The notes: generated from the sequence alone by a model not told the origin. DNA of 64,000 bases from Chitinophaga eiseniae (GCF_012641265.1 NZ_JABAHZ010000002.1:1054001-1118000); one strand, 5' to 3'; counted from the stretch's first letter, positions 44,869 to 54,292 are shown. A program made the numbers and translations.

Positions 44869-45798
44869 TTAAACGGCTTCCGGCATTTGCCGGTGATTGT
44901 TGAAACCAATTTCCTTCCTGAATTGTAAAGGAGTGACACCGCTTTGTTTTTTGAAGAAGATAATGAAATTGGATGCGTGTTCAAATCCAAGTGAGTAACC
45001 TATTTCTCCTATGTCCCAACTACTGTATCGCAGCAAAGCCTTCGCTTCTTTCATAATGCGTTCTGCAATCCATTCGGTGGTGGTTTTGCCAATCGTTTCT
45101 TTCAGGGCGCGGTTCAGGTGATTGGTATGCACATTCAGTTGAGCGGCAAACTCATTGGCATTTTTTAGCTTCAGTACCTGGTGAGGAGAATCTATGGGAA
45201 ACTGCCGTTCTAACAATTCCAGGAATAAGCTGCTGATACGTTCAGCCGCATTCGCCGGCTGGTAAAAGGTATCGGGCGGCTGAATTTTCATCGCTTCATG
45301 CATGAGGATCTGCACATAACTTCTTAACAAATCATACTTGTTGGCGTAGTCTGACTGGATTTCGCGGAGCATATTTTCAAAGATGCTACTCAGCTGCCTG
45401 GTACTTTCATCCGTGAGTAAAAAGATATGATGGCCACCTACTTTAAATAGCGGCGATTGGGAAAGACTATCGTTTTTAAGATTGGAATTGACAAAATCTT
45501 CCGTAAAAAGGCAAAAATAGCCTGTTTGATGGTCTGTAATTGGCTCCCAGGAATAGGGAATAAGTGGGTTCATAAAAGAAAGCGTGTTTCCCTTTACACG
45601 GATAGATTTGTCTGCCAACGAAATAATGCCTTCGCCTTCCAGTACCAGTGATATTTTATAAAAATCCCTTCTATTGGTGGGTAAAGAAGTAGCATCACAG
45701 GCAAATTCTTCCCGGCGGTAAATATTGAATTGTCCGGCTTGGGAGTATTGTTGTCCGTGCCGGGAGTAAAATTCAGCAACGCTTTCTTTCCTATTCAT
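44869..45798 (-). CDS. AraC family transcriptional regulator
   Basis: 309 residues: an N-terminal cupin-like sensor (FYKISLVLEGEGIISLADKSIRV, GNTLSFMNPLIPYSW) and a C-terminal HTH pair (FAAQLNVHTNHLNRALKETIG, IGEIGYSLGFEHASNFIIFFKKQSG in part). It stands alone upstream of the SDR gene on the same strand and most likely governs it. Confidence 0.92.
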   Translation of the reverse strand: MNRKESVAEFYSRHGQQYSQAGQFNIYRREEFACDATSLPTNRRDFYKISLVLEGEGIISLADKSIRVKGNTLSFMNPLIPYSWEPITDHQTGYFCLFTEDFVNSNLKNDSLSQSPLFKVGGHHIFLLTDESTRQLSSIFENMLREIQSDYANKYDLLRSYVQILMHEAMKIQPPDTFYQPANAAERISSLFLELLERQFPIDSPHQVLKLKNANEFAAQLNVHTNHLNRALKETIGKTTTEWIAERIMKEAKALLRYSSWDIGEIGYSLGFEHASNFIIFFKKQSGVTPLQFRKEIGFNNHRQMPEAV

Positions 45799-45856
45799 AC
45801 AACAAAGTTATGTAATTCAAATAAAGAATAGCTGTAAGATCAGATGGGAATGGGAA

Positions 45857-45889
45857 CAAAAAAAGGGCCCTCTGAATGAGGACCCTTTA
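45857..45889 (-). terminator. Terminator after tRNA-Ser
   Basis: On the minus strand AAAGGGTCCTC pairs with GAGGGCCCTTT and is followed by a run of T, directly after the tRNA 3' end. Confidence 0.85.
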
Positions 45890-45890
45890 G

Positions 45891-45977
45891 CGGAGAAGAA
45901 GGGATTCGAACCCTTGATAGGCTTTCACCTATACACACTTTCCAGGCGTGCCAGTTCAACCACTCCTGCACTTCTCC
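45891..45977 (-). tRNA. tRNA-Ser (GGA anticodon)
   Basis: 87-nucleotide cloverleaf on the minus strand. The acceptor stem GGAGAAG pairs with CTTCTCC; the anticodon loop CTGGAAA carries GGA (45941-45943); a long variable arm, typical of tRNA-Ser, follows; the T arm contains GGTTCGAATCC. The CCA end is not encoded. Confidence 0.95.
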
Positions 45978-46028
45978 GTGATTATCTTCCTGAATAAATG
46001 GAAGGGTTGATTTTCCAATTCAGGGTTG

Positions 46029-46058
46029 CAAAGATAATCCTTTAGTTTATATTTCAAA
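46029..46058 (-). promoter_or_regulatory. tRNA-Ser promoter
   Basis: Minus-strand TTTG (46055-46058), 18 bases, then TATCTTTG (46029-46036), about 50 bases before the mature tRNA 5' end. Confidence 0.7.
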
Positions 46059-46065
46059 GAAAATT

Positions 46066-46758
46066 TTAATTTTTGTCATACAGCTTCCAGATACCCGCTC
46101 CCAGTAGTCCTCCTACAATAGGGCCTACTATAAATACCCAGAGATTGGATAACGCGGGACCTCCTACAAAAATAGCCGGACCGATACTACGGGCAGGGTT
46201 TACAGATACGCCTGTTACCGGGATCCCCACAATGTGAATCAAGGTTAAGCACAGACCAATAGCCAAGCCTGCGAATTTGCCGGTTTGACTGTTTTTACTG
46301 GTACTGCCATGTACTACTACCAGGAAAATCGTAGTGAGTACAATTTCGGCTACCAAACCACTCATCAGCGAGTAGTGATCAGGTGATCCCTGATCTACGC
46401 CATTGGCGCCCAGCCCATTGGCAGCCAGCGAATAGTCAGCCTTTCCCTGTGCAATAAAATACAACACCGCGGAAGCAACGATCGCTCCTATAACCTGGGA
46501 CACAATGTAAGCACCTGCATCTTTACCGGAGATCTTACCGGTAGATGCCAGCGAAATCGTAATCGCCGGGTTAAGATGGCAACCGGAAATATGTCCAATG
46601 GCATATGCCATGACCACAACCGACAAACCAAATGCAAAAGCAATACCCAGAAAGCCTACGTGGGCGCCAGCCAGCACCGCACTACCGCAACCCATAAATA
46701 CCAACACAAAGGTGCCGAAGAATTCAGCGATACATTTCTGTGATAAGGAAACTGTCAT
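46066..46758 (-). CDS. Aquaporin (MIP family)
   Basis: 230 residues from MTVSLSQKCIAEFFGTFVLVF (ATG 46758); an N-terminal extension to 46875 would cross the terminator of the upstream gene. Six TM helices with the two half-helix signatures CHLNPAIT and VNPARS, and a selectivity region IHIVGIPVTGVS. The closest family type is AqpZ, a water channel; the filter histidine is in the IHIVG segment. Its transcription is separate from the asparaginase gene. Confidence 0.92.
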   Translation of the reverse strand: MTVSLSQKCIAEFFGTFVLVFMGCGSAVLAGAHVGFLGIAFAFGLSVVVMAYAIGHISGCHLNPAITISLASTGKISGKDAGAYIVSQVIGAIVASAVLYFIAQGKADYSLAANGLGANGVDQGSPDHYSLMSGLVAEIVLTTIFLVVVHGSTSKNSQTGKFAGLAIGLCLTLIHIVGIPVTGVSVNPARSIGPAIFVGGPALSNLWVFIVGPIVGGLLGAGIWKLYDKN

Positions 46759-46836
46759 AGATGAAATTTTGTAGTGAATAGAAATCGGGGAAATGTGAAA
46801 TTGGTGATAGCTAAATTTACCGCAAATATTCAAGAC

Positions 46837-46869
46837 AAAAAAACGGGAAGCAAAAAAATGCTTCCCGTT
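46837..46869 (-). terminator. Terminator after asparaginase
   Basis: Arms AACGGGAAGCA (46842-46852) and TGCTTCCCGTT (46859-46869), with T-run on the minus strand, between the asparaginase stop and the aquaporin start. Confidence 0.82.
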
Positions 46870-46889
46870 GATCACTGCTTATCAATATT

Positions 46890-47927
46890 TTAATACACTT
46901 CAATCGGTGTTAATTCACCGCGAAGCGAAGTTTCTATCATCGTTTTTGTTTCTTCCAGCGGTAGTCCCTGACCCAATACAAACATCAGTTTGGTGACTGC
47001 CGCTTCAAAGGTCATATCATGTCCGCTCACCACGCCTATCTCCATCAGGTGCTGGCTCGTTTCATATTTGCCCAGTTCCACAGAACCACCGTCGCATTGC
47101 GTGATATCCACTACAATGGCGCCGTTGTCAACAACTTTTTTAATACTTTCTATGAACCACGACTGGGTGTTGGTATTGCCGCTGCCAAAGGTTTCCATGA
47201 TCACTCCTTTCAGGCCGGGAACACTTAAAGTGGCTTCTACTGCCTTCCTGGTAATACCGGGAAACAGTTTCAGTACTGTAATATTTGTTTCCAGTTCTTT
47301 GTGTACTTTCAGCGGTTGTACCGGTGGCGGTAAGATAAACTGGTGCTTAAACTTAATGTCGATGCCTGCTTCGGCGAGCTGCGGGTAGTTCATCGTATAA
47401 AACGCTTCGAACTTTTCCGCATTATATTTCTTGGAGCGATTACCTCTGAATAAAGAGAAGTCGAAGTAGATACATACTTCCGGTACCATAGACACTGTGG
47501 TGCCATTATGCCTGCTGCAGGCTATTTCCATGGCCGTGATAATATTTTCCTTAGCATCGGTGCGTATCTTTCCGATAGGCAGCTGCGACCCTGTTAAGAT
47601 AACAGGCTTCGACAGGTTTTCCAGCATAAAGCTCAGGGCAGATGCGGTAAAGGCCATGGTATCGGAGCCATGCAGAATAACAAAGCCGTCGTAACGATCG
47701 TATCGGTCCTCTATAATGCTGGCCAGTTCTACCCATATCTCCGGCTGCATATCTGATGAATCTATAGGCGGATTAAATGCATACACATAAAAATCGATGC
47801 CCATCCGGTAAAGCTCCGGTAAATTATTCCTGATTTCGTTGAAGCCGATCGGGCGCAGTGCTTTGGTTTTATCGTCGTAGATCATACCCACTGTACCGCC
47901 CGTGTAAATAATCAATATTTTGCTCAT
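46890..47927 (-). CDS. ansA: Type I L-asparaginase
   Basis: 345 residues. Hydrolyses L-asparagine to aspartate and ammonia, in the cytosol: there is no signal peptide. The two catalytic threonine motifs are YTGGTVGMIY at the N-terminus and HGSDTMAFTASAL; the Lys of the second triad is in IRTDAKENI. The start at 47927 (MSKILI) is preferred over 47942. A TACCTTTG -7 box lies just upstream, so it can be transcribed independently of the TatD gene 26 bases away on the same strand. Confidence 0.93.
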   Translation of the reverse strand: MSKILIIYTGGTVGMIYDDKTKALRPIGFNEIRNNLPELYRMGIDFYVYAFNPPIDSSDMQPEIWVELASIIEDRYDRYDGFVILHGSDTMAFTASALSFMLENLSKPVILTGSQLPIGKIRTDAKENIITAMEIACSRHNGTTVSMVPEVCIYFDFSLFRGNRSKKYNAEKFEAFYTMNYPQLAEAGIDIKFKHQFILPPPVQPLKVHKELETNITVLKLFPGITRKAVEATLSVPGLKGVIMETFGSGNTNTQSWFIESIKKVVDNGAIVVDITQCDGGSVELGKYETSQHLMEIGVVSGHDMTFEAAVTKLMFVLGQGLPLEETKTMIETSLRGELTPIEVY

Positions 47928-47948
47928 TGTGCTAGTAGCCATTGCCTG

Positions 47949-47956
47949 CAAAGGTA
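47949..47956 (-). promoter_or_regulatory. -7 box of the asparaginase gene
   Basis: TACCTTTG on the minus strand, 7 bases before ATG 47942 and 22 before ATG 47927. The latter start leaves room for a normal short leader. Confidence 0.45.
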
Positions 47957-47968
47957 TTCACTAAACAG

Positions 47969-48739
47969 TTAGAGCATTTTGAATAATTTCCGGGCATTGC
48001 TGCTTGTTATGGCTGCTACATCGGCTATTTTTAGATTTTTTATATCTGCCACCTTTTCGCCTGCCAGCGGGAGGTAGGCACTTTCATTACGTTTGCCCCG
48101 GTAAGGAACCGGAGCCAGGTAGGGAGCATCTGTTTCCAGTACAATATGCGCCAGGTCTATTTCTTCCAGTAATTTATCCAGGCCCGATTTTTTGAAGGTC
48201 ACTACACCGCCAATGCCCAGGTAAAAGCCCAGGTCAATGATTTCCCTGGCTTCTTCCAGGGTGCCGGAAAAGCAATGGAATACGCCGCTCAGGCGTCCAT
48301 CCTGTAATGCTTTTACTTCGTTGATACATTCCCGTGTGGCTTCGCGGCTGTGAATAGATACAGGTAGTCCGTATTCCCTGGCCAGGATCAGCTGCTCCTG
48401 GAAAGCGTGGTATTGCTGCGTTAACAGCGATTTATCCCAGTAAAAGTCCAACCCTATTTCCCCGATAGCTTTAAAAGAACGTTGTTGCAGCCAGGCCCTT
48501 ACCAGGTCCAGCTGTTCATCCACAGTTTCTTTTACATAGCAGGGGTGAATCCCCATCATGGCATATACATGGTCGGGGTACCGGGCTTCCAGGTCCAGCA
48601 TGCCGGCAATGGAGCTTTCATCTATATTAGGTAAAAAAAGTTTGTCGACTCCCGCTGCTATCGCCCGCGCCACCATGGCTTCCCGGTCTGCTTCAAATTC
48701 TTCCGAATACAGGTGTGTGTGGGTATCTATCCAAAGCAT
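47969..48739 (-). CDS. tatD: TatD family metal-dependent hydrolase
   Basis: 256-residue TIM-barrel nuclease/hydrolase with the full set of metal ligands in order: HTHLYSEEFEAD, GIHPCYV, IGEIGLDFYWD, SIHSREA, HCFSG and ETDAPYLAP. TatD homologues act as 3'-5' DNases or in D-aminoacyl-tRNA and DNA quality control. Usual length. Upstream of asparaginase on the same strand; a TACCTTTG box lies 58 bases ahead. Confidence 0.93.
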   Translation of the reverse strand: MLWIDTHTHLYSEEFEADREAMVARAIAAGVDKLFLPNIDESSIAGMLDLEARYPDHVYAMMGIHPCYVKETVDEQLDLVRAWLQQRSFKAIGEIGLDFYWDKSLLTQQYHAFQEQLILAREYGLPVSIHSREATRECINEVKALQDGRLSGVFHCFSGTLEEAREIIDLGFYLGIGGVVTFKKSGLDKLLEEIDLAHIVLETDAPYLAPVPYRGKRNESAYLPLAGEKVADIKNLKIADVAAITSSNARKLFKML

Positions 48740-48797
48740 AATAATTATTTTGTCGAATTTGTAATTTCTTTAATATTTAAGCAATATCTTTATACTA

Positions 48798-48805
48798 CAA
48801 AGGTA
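48798..48805 (-). promoter_or_regulatory. -7 box of the tatD gene
   Basis: TACCTTTG on the minus strand about 60 bases before the tatD start, matching TAnnTTTG. No -33 partner was recognised. Confidence 0.4.
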
Positions 48806-48842
48806 AATACCGGAAAAGCTATTTGCTAATAAAACCTAAACT

Positions 48843-49754
48843 ATGAAAAGCTATTTCAGTACAAATCGTGTGCTGGCGTGGACCATCACCGGAGTGGCAG
48901 TAGCCACCGTTTTCTTCGCCTGCAAAAAACAGGTAACTACCGATACGGCTCCCAATAACCAAACGGATAACAACACCCTGACCGTGACGCAACACGAAAC
49001 GGTGGCCGCATCCATGTACGCCGATTTATTTGATGAAACAGCCAAAGCGGCCGTGTTACAGGGGTTAGACAAAGCTGGCGCCCGCCAGGCCACCCCAGGC
49101 AGCACGGCAAATGCTGATGCACCTGGTTGTCCTTCATTGGAACTGCTGAATGGAACCGGCAACACCTGGCCTAAAGAGGTGATCGTTGACTATGGCACCT
49201 CCTGCCTTGACCGGTTTGGCGTATATCGCAGCGGTAAGATCAACATCATCTTCAATGGTCCTTTCTTTAATGCCGGCGCCACTACTGTGATAGAAACCAG
49301 CACTTACAAACGTAACGGCATTGCTATCAGTGGTCGCCTGGCCATCAGCGGTGTTACCTACGATAATGTAAAGGGTATCCAATATACTACCGACCTTACC
49401 AGGGGCAAAATTGGCTTATCGGACAGCGTGATCATTGATTATATCAGCCATAAAACTGTTAAGCAGATAGCAGGTGTAGACCCGGTAGGCGCCCTGTTAA
49501 ATCCTTCTGATGACGTATACAGCATTGAAGGTAATGCCAGCATTACTTATGAAAAAGGGCCACTGGTAGGCGTACCAGCTACCTTTACCACCGTAGAAGC
49601 ACTCATTAAAAGATGGGATTGCCAGTATATCAGCAAGGGTAAACTCCAGATTGAGTTCAATAAAATTACCGGTGTACTGGATTATGGAGATGGAAAATGC
49701 GATAACGATGCTACCATTACAGTAGGTGATAAAACGAAAGCGATTAAATTATAA
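48843..49754 (+). CDS. Uncharacterised lipoprotein
   Basis: 303 residues. Signal peptide with a lipobox (ATVFFAC|KKQ), a Thr/Asn-rich linker, then a beta-rich domain with four cysteines (PGCPSLELL, SCLDRFG, RWDCQY, GKCDNDA) likely paired outside the cytoplasm. No catalytic motif and no recognised family. Single-gene unit divergent from tatD with its own terminator. Confidence 0.75.
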   Translation: MKSYFSTNRVLAWTITGVAVATVFFACKKQVTTDTAPNNQTDNNTLTVTQHETVAASMYADLFDETAKAAVLQGLDKAGARQATPGSTANADAPGCPSLELLNGTGNTWPKEVIVDYGTSCLDRFGVYRSGKINIIFNGPFFNAGATTVIETSTYKRNGIAISGRLAISGVTYDNVKGIQYTTDLTRGKIGLSDSVIIDYISHKTVKQIAGVDPVGALLNPSDDVYSIEGNASITYEKGPLVGVPATFTTVEALIKRWDCQYISKGKLQIEFNKITGVLDYGDGKCDNDATITVGDKTKAIKL

Positions 49755-49777
49755 GCTGAAAAGCTGAACGTATAAAG

Positions 49778-49835
49778 CTACTGTAGCGAATGACCTTTGC
49801 ATATATTGCATTGGTTATTCGCTACGGTAGTTTTT
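49778..49835 (+). terminator. Terminator after the lipoprotein gene
   Basis: Long imperfect inverted repeat (49778-49795 with 49813-49830) followed by five T. Confidence 0.8.
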
Positions 49836-49846
49836 ATGCTTTCCGC

Positions 49847-50476
49847 TCAACTAACCGGAATAGCGACGACTTCAAATTTTTGTTTTTTGCAAAACTCCAG
49901 CACCCTTGGCAACGCATACTCCAGCCGATCCCAGGCCTTGGTACTGTCGTGAAAAACTACAATAGACCCTGGTTGTAATTTAAATACCACGTTCTGCACA
50001 CAGGCTTCTCCATTGATCATGGTATCAAAATCTCCGCTCAGGATATCCCACATAATGATTTTTGCTCCGGGTATTTTTTGCCGGATCTGGCGGACCTGGA
50101 AAGGAGTAATCCTGCCATACGGTGGGCGGAATAAAGGCGAGGCAATATATTTTGCCGCTTCCAGCGTGTTTTCCAGGTATTGTTGTGTATTGGTTTTCCA
50201 CCCATTCAGGTGGTTGTGGGTATGATTGCCGGTAGTATGCCCTGCTTCCAGGATCTGCTGATAGATGGTGGGGTATTCCACCACATTTTTACCAATGCAG
50301 AAGAAAGTGGCTTTTGCATTGTATTTGGCCAGTTGTTGCAAAACAAACGGAGTAGCCTCCGGGTGCGGGCCATCATCAAAGGTGAGGTATACTTTGTTGC
50401 CAGCGGGCGACATATTCCAGACGCAGCTCTTGTATAAGGCTTTAAGGATACCAGGCGTTTTAGTAAGATAGAACAT
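49847..50476 (-). CDS. Polysaccharide deacetylase family protein (NodB fold)
   Basis: 209 residues. Removes N- or O-acetyl groups from carbohydrates such as chitin or peptidoglycan. All five NodB motifs: TFDDGPHPE (catalytic Asp and metal Asp), HTTGNHTHNH (metal histidines), FRPPYGRIT, WDILSGDFD and VVFHDS. No signal peptide is obvious, so it acts in the cytosol or is exported otherwise. Single gene convergent with the lipoprotein gene. Confidence 0.92.
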   Translation of the reverse strand: MFYLTKTPGILKALYKSCVWNMSPAGNKVYLTFDDGPHPEATPFVLQQLAKYNAKATFFCIGKNVVEYPTIYQQILEAGHTTGNHTHNHLNGWKTNTQQYLENTLEAAKYIASPLFRPPYGRITPFQVRQIRQKIPGAKIIMWDILSGDFDTMINGEACVQNVVFKLQPGSIVVFHDSTKAWDRLEYALPRVLEFCKKQKFEVVAIPVS

Positions 50477-50615
50477 ACAGCCTTGGGCTTTTTTGCGTTT
50501 AGCTTATTGATCCCGCAATATACTCAATGTCGTGCAGCCGGGCAGGGGATTAAAAAATTTTAATTTTTGCCGACCCATGCCTATACTATTCCGGGATCGC
50601 TTACCGCGAAATCCT

Positions 50616-50623
50616 TATCTTTG
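50616..50623 (+). promoter_or_regulatory. gltX -7 box close to the start codon
   Basis: TATCTTTG ends 7 bases before the ATG at 50630, placing the expected transcription start at or beside the start codon. Confidence 0.5.
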
Positions 50624-50629
50624 CGGCCT

Positions 50630-52159
50630 ATGGATCACAAAAAAGTAAGAGTGCGTTTTGCGCCCAGTCCTACTGGTGGCCTACATCTTGGAGGTGTACG
50701 CACTGTATTGTTCAACTATTTATTTGCGAAACAGCATAAAGGTGAATTTGTGCTGCGTATTGAAGATACAGATCAAACCCGCTATGTGCCGGGAGCAGAA
50801 GAGTACATCAGCGAATGTTTGAGCTGGTGCGGACTCACGCCTGATGAAAGTCCTGCCCTGGGCGGTCCTTACGGTCCTTACCGCCAGAGTGAGCGTAAGC
50901 CTTTATACCGTCAGTATGCAGAAAAGCTGGTGCAATCCGGCCATGCCTACTACGCTTTTGATACACCGGAAGAGCTGGAAAGCATGCGCGAACGGCTCAA
51001 AACCCCGGAAAATCCTTCTCCACAGTACAACCACCTGGTAAGGCAGAAAATGCGTAACTCGCTCACCCTGCCCGATGCAGAAGTACAGGAGCTGCTGGTG
51101 AAAAATACCCCCCATGTGATCCGTATCAATATGCCCGCCAGCGAAGACATTACCTTCACAGACATGGTACGCGGCGCAGTTACCTTTAATACCTCACAGG
51201 TAGATGATAAAGTATTGCTGAAAGCAGATGGTATGCCTACCTATCACCTAGCCGTGGTGGTAGACGATTACCTGATGAAGATTACGCATGCTTTCCGAGG
51301 AGAAGAATGGCTGCCATCAGCGCCGGTGCATCTTCTGCTCTGGAAATACCTGGGCTGGGAAGCTGATATGCCTCAATGGGCGCACCTCCCACTGATCCTG
51401 AAACCAGATGGCAATGGGAAACTCAGCAAACGCGATGGCGATCGTTTAGGCTTCCCCGTTTACGCTATGAACTGGATGGATCCTAAAACCGGCGACCTTA
51501 CCACCGGGTTCCGCGAAAGAGGCTTCCTGCCGGAAGCTTTCGTCAATATGCTGGCCATGCTGGGCTGGAATGATGGTACCGAACAGGAAATTTTCTCCTT
51601 AGCAGAACTGATAGAGAAATTTTCTATGGAGCGCGTGCATAAAGCCGGCGCTAAATTCGATTACGAAAAAGCCAAATGGTTTAACCACCAATATATTCAT
51701 CATAAAGACAACGATAGCCTGGCCGCTCTTTTCCAGCCAGTACTGGCAGAAAAGGGCATCTCTGCCGCTCCTGCCTATGTTGCCACCGTAGCCGGCCTGG
51801 TAAAGGAACGTTGTTACTTTGTAAATGATATTTGGGAGCACGGATTTTTCTTCTTCCAAAGCCCTGCCAGTTATGATGAAGCCGCAGTAAAGCCAAAATG
51901 GAATGCTGATAAAGAAGCCTTCTTTACTGCCTGGTCTGCACAGCTGGAGACGTTGGGTACAGCCCCTGCGGCTGAGTTGGAAGCGGCTTTCAAAGCCCTG
52001 GCTACCGAAAGGAATTTAAAGATGGGGGATGTACAGTTACCTTTCCGCATTATGCTGACCGGCGGTAAATTTGGTCCTCCTGTTTTTGATATTGTTGCCA
52101 CCTTGGGCGTAGCGGAAACCCGCAACAGGATTGCCAAAGGGTTGGAAGCGTTTAAATAG
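50630..52159 (+). CDS. gltX: Glutamate--tRNA ligase
   Basis: Charges tRNA-Glu in the cytosol. 509 residues from MDHKKVRVRFAPSPTGGLHLGGVRT; the HIGH motif is LHLGG and the second catalytic motif is GKLSKRDGD. RIEDTDQTR is the conserved ATP/Glu-pocket motif. Longer in-frame start regions (from 50567) begin at TTG and add residues without family resemblance. Because glnS is also present, the organism does not depend on a misacylating GluRS for Gln-tRNA. Confidence 0.96.
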   Translation: MDHKKVRVRFAPSPTGGLHLGGVRTVLFNYLFAKQHKGEFVLRIEDTDQTRYVPGAEEYISECLSWCGLTPDESPALGGPYGPYRQSERKPLYRQYAEKLVQSGHAYYAFDTPEELESMRERLKTPENPSPQYNHLVRQKMRNSLTLPDAEVQELLVKNTPHVIRINMPASEDITFTDMVRGAVTFNTSQVDDKVLLKADGMPTYHLAVVVDDYLMKITHAFRGEEWLPSAPVHLLLWKYLGWEADMPQWAHLPLILKPDGNGKLSKRDGDRLGFPVYAMNWMDPKTGDLTTGFRERGFLPEAFVNMLAMLGWNDGTEQEIFSLAELIEKFSMERVHKAGAKFDYEKAKWFNHQYIHHKDNDSLAALFQPVLAEKGISAAPAYVATVAGLVKERCYFVNDIWEHGFFFFQSPASYDEAAVKPKWNADKEAFFTAWSAQLETLGTAPAAELEAAFKALATERNLKMGDVQLPFRIMLTGGKFGPPVFDIVATLGVAETRNRIAKGLEAFK

Positions 52160-52183
52160 CAATGTTAGAAGTTGAATATAGAT

Positions 52184-52219
52184 AAAGGCTAAATGATGTA
52201 ACATCGTTTAGCCTTTGTT
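52184..52219 (+). terminator. gltX terminator
   Basis: Arms AAAGGCTAAATGATG (52184-52198) and CATCGTTTAGCCTTT (52202-52216) with one mismatch and a T-rich tail. Confidence 0.8.
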
Positions 52220-52274
52220 ATAACGTCGCTTATGGAGTTGTTTTTTTTCGGTATAATTGATCTAAATGGAAAGA

Positions 52275-52502
52275 TCAAAACGAACGATTGCTTCGCATTT
52301 CGTTTAAATCGCCATCCCAATAAATTTTACCTTTCATATCCAGCAATTCCTTGTTTTTAACACCGATAATATAATGCCTCAACGCTTTATTAAGGACCTC
52401 TTCTGGTGTCATCCCCTTATTTAGTTTCATCGCTTCTTCAACCAGCTCAGGATCCAAGTTTGCCAGATTGGCCTGGCTAATGTTACTTTTTGCTTTTGCC
52501 AT
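52275..52502 (-). CDS. VapB-like antitoxin, no toxin gene nearby
   Basis: 75 residues. A short N-terminal part, LNKGMTPEEVLNKALRHYI, then the C-terminal MKGKIYWDGDLNEMRSNRS, the segment by which VapB-type antitoxins (DUF2191-like) wrap their PIN-domain toxin. A toxin gene would normally follow directly, but the 115 bases downstream on this strand contain no PIN-like open frame, only the gltX terminator region. It may be a solitary antitoxin or a trans-acting one. Confidence 0.75.
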   Translation of the reverse strand: MAKAKSNISQANLANLDPELVEEAMKLNKGMTPEEVLNKALRHYIIGVKNKELLDMKGKIYWDGDLNEMRSNRSF

Positions 52503-52544
52503 AAAGAATGGGTTAGTATCAATAATAGTTACCTACTAATACAC

Positions 52545-52575
52545 AAAAAAAGGTCGGACCGTAACAGTCCGACCT
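52545..52575 (-). terminator. glnS terminator
   Basis: Arms AGGTCGGAC and GTCCGACCT with a T-run on the minus strand, a short distance after the glnS stop. Confidence 0.82.
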
Positions 52576-52596
52576 CCCATATTGTTCAAAAAAAGA

Positions 52597-54264
52597 TTAA
52601 CCTTTTTTACTTTCCTTCGCCCAGGCATCTTTCAGGGTAACGGTTCTGTTGAACACTACCTTTTCCGGTGTGCTATCCGGGTCTACGGCGAAATAGCCTT
52701 TGCGGAGGAACTGGAAACGTTCTCCGGGTTTAGCTTTCAGCAGGCCGGGTTCTACGAACGCTTCTTTGATCACTGTTAGCGAATCCGGGTTGATGAGGGA
52801 AGCGAGGTCGCCTTCTTCTGCCGCAGGGTTTTCCACATTGAACAGGCGATCGTATACGCGTACTTCAGCGGTAGCGGCATGTGCTGCGCTTACCCAGTGG
52901 ATGGTACCTTTTACGGTGAGGCCGCTGTGGTCGCCGCCACTTCTGCTTTCTGGCAGGTAGGTGGCGTAGATGGTGGTGATATTACCGTTGGCATCTTTTT
53001 CCACGCTTTCTCCTTTAATGATATAGGCGTTTTTCAGGCGCACCAGCAGGCCTGGGCCCAGGCGGAAGAATTTCTTGGGTGGTTCTTCCATGAAGTCTTC
53101 TCTTTCAATATACAGGGTGTTGCTGAAATGGAGCACACGGCTACCGGCGGTTTCATCTTCCGGGTTGTTGTCGGCCACCATTTCTTCTACCTGACCTTCG
53201 GGATAGTTGGTGATCACCAGTTTAACCGGGTCCAGTACTGCCATTACGCGGTTGGCGGTTTTGTTGAGCTCCTCGCGGATGCAGAACTCCAGCAGTCCAA
53301 GTTCGATGATATTATCTCGTTTCTGTACACCTACCCTTTCGCAGAGCATACGTATGCTGGAAGGGGTATAGCCACGGCGGCGCAGGCCGCTGATGGTGGG
53401 CATGCGGGGATCATCCCAGCCACGTACATGTCCTTCGGTTACCAGCGTTTTCAGTTTTCGTTTGCTCATCACCGTATAGTTGAGGTTTAAGCGGGCAAAC
53501 TCGTACTGACGGCTGGGGAAGATGTCCAGTTCTTCAATGAACCAATCGTATAACGGGCGATGTGGGATGAATTCCAGGGTACAGATGGAATGGGTGATAT
53601 TTTCAATGCTATCGCTCTGGCCGTGGGCGAAGTCGTACATCGGGTAGATGCACCATTTGTCGCCTGTACGGTGGTGATGGGCATGTTTAATACGGTACAT
53701 CAGCGGGTCGCGCATATGCATGTTAGGCGCGGCCAGGTCTAACTTGGCCCGGAGGGTTTTTTCCCCGTCTTTGAATTCGCCTTTGCGCATCCGTTCAAAC
53801 AGGTCGAGGTTTTCCGCTACCGACCGGCTCCTGGAAGGGGTGGGCGTACCGGGTACGGTAGGCGTTCCTTTGGCGGCGGCTATTTCGGCGGCGGTAGCAT
53901 CTTCCACGTAGGCCAGTCCTTTTTCGATCATTTTTACAGCAAAGGTGTAGAGTTGCTCGAAATAATCGGAGGCATACAGTTCTTTATCCCATTCAAATCC
54001 CAGCCAGCGGATATCTTCCTTAATAGAATCCACATACTCGGTATCTTCTGTAACCGGGTTGGTATCATCAAAGCGGAGATTGGTTTTCCCATTGTATTTC
54101 TGGGCCAGGCCAAAGTTCAGTACAATAGATTTGGCATGCCCGATATGGAGGTAACCATTGGGCTCTGGTGGGAAGCGTGTGAGTACACGGCCTCCGTTTG
54201 CGCCGTTGGCAATATCGTCTTCTACAATTTGTTCTATAAAATTGAGGGATCTTTCTTCGCTCAT
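52597..54264 (-). CDS. glnS: Glutamine--tRNA ligase
   Basis: 555-residue class I synthetase that charges tRNA-Gln directly. The HIGH motif is [33 protein letters not shown] is the typical tRNA-acceptor contact region; [11 protein letters not shown] supplies the KMSKS-type loop. The C-terminal anticodon-binding beta barrels follow ([10 protein letters not shown] region, here [17 protein letters not shown]). Divergent from the B12-binding gene. Confidence 0.96.
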   Translation of the reverse strand: MSEERSLNFIEQIVEDDIANGANGGRVLTRFPPEPNGYLHIGHAKSIVLNFGLAQKYNGKTNLRFDDTNPVTEDTEYVDSIKEDIRWLGFEWDKELYASDYFEQLYTFAVKMIEKGLAYVEDATAAEIAAAKGTPTVPGTPTPSRSRSVAENLDLFERMRKGEFKDGEKTLRAKLDLAAPNMHMRDPLMYRIKHAHHHRTGDKWCIYPMYDFAHGQSDSIENITHSICTLEFIPHRPLYDWFIEELDIFPSRQYEFARLNLNYTVMSKRKLKTLVTEGHVRGWDDPRMPTISGLRRRGYTPSSIRMLCERVGVQKRDNIIELGLLEFCIREELNKTANRVMAVLDPVKLVITNYPEGQVEEMVADNNPEDETAGSRVLHFSNTLYIEREDFMEEPPKKFFRLGPGLLVRLKNAYIIKGESVEKDANGNITTIYATYLPESRSGGDHSGLTVKGTIHWVSAAHAATAEVRVYDRLFNVENPAAEEGDLASLINPDSLTVIKEAFVEPGLLKAKPGERFQFLRKGYFAVDPDSTPEKVVFNRTVTLKDAWAKESKKG

Positions 54265-54284
54265 AATGATTTTATCTTGGAGGG

Positions 54285-54292
54285 CAAATGTA
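54285..54292 (-). promoter_or_regulatory. -7 box of glnS
   Basis: TACATTTG on the minus strand, 20 bases before the glnS start codon, matches TAnnTTTG. Confidence 0.45.

Noticed and set aside
52160..52274. PIN-domain toxin partner of the VapB-like antitoxin
   Set aside because: The interval has no reading frame of sufficient length and no conserved Asp motif.
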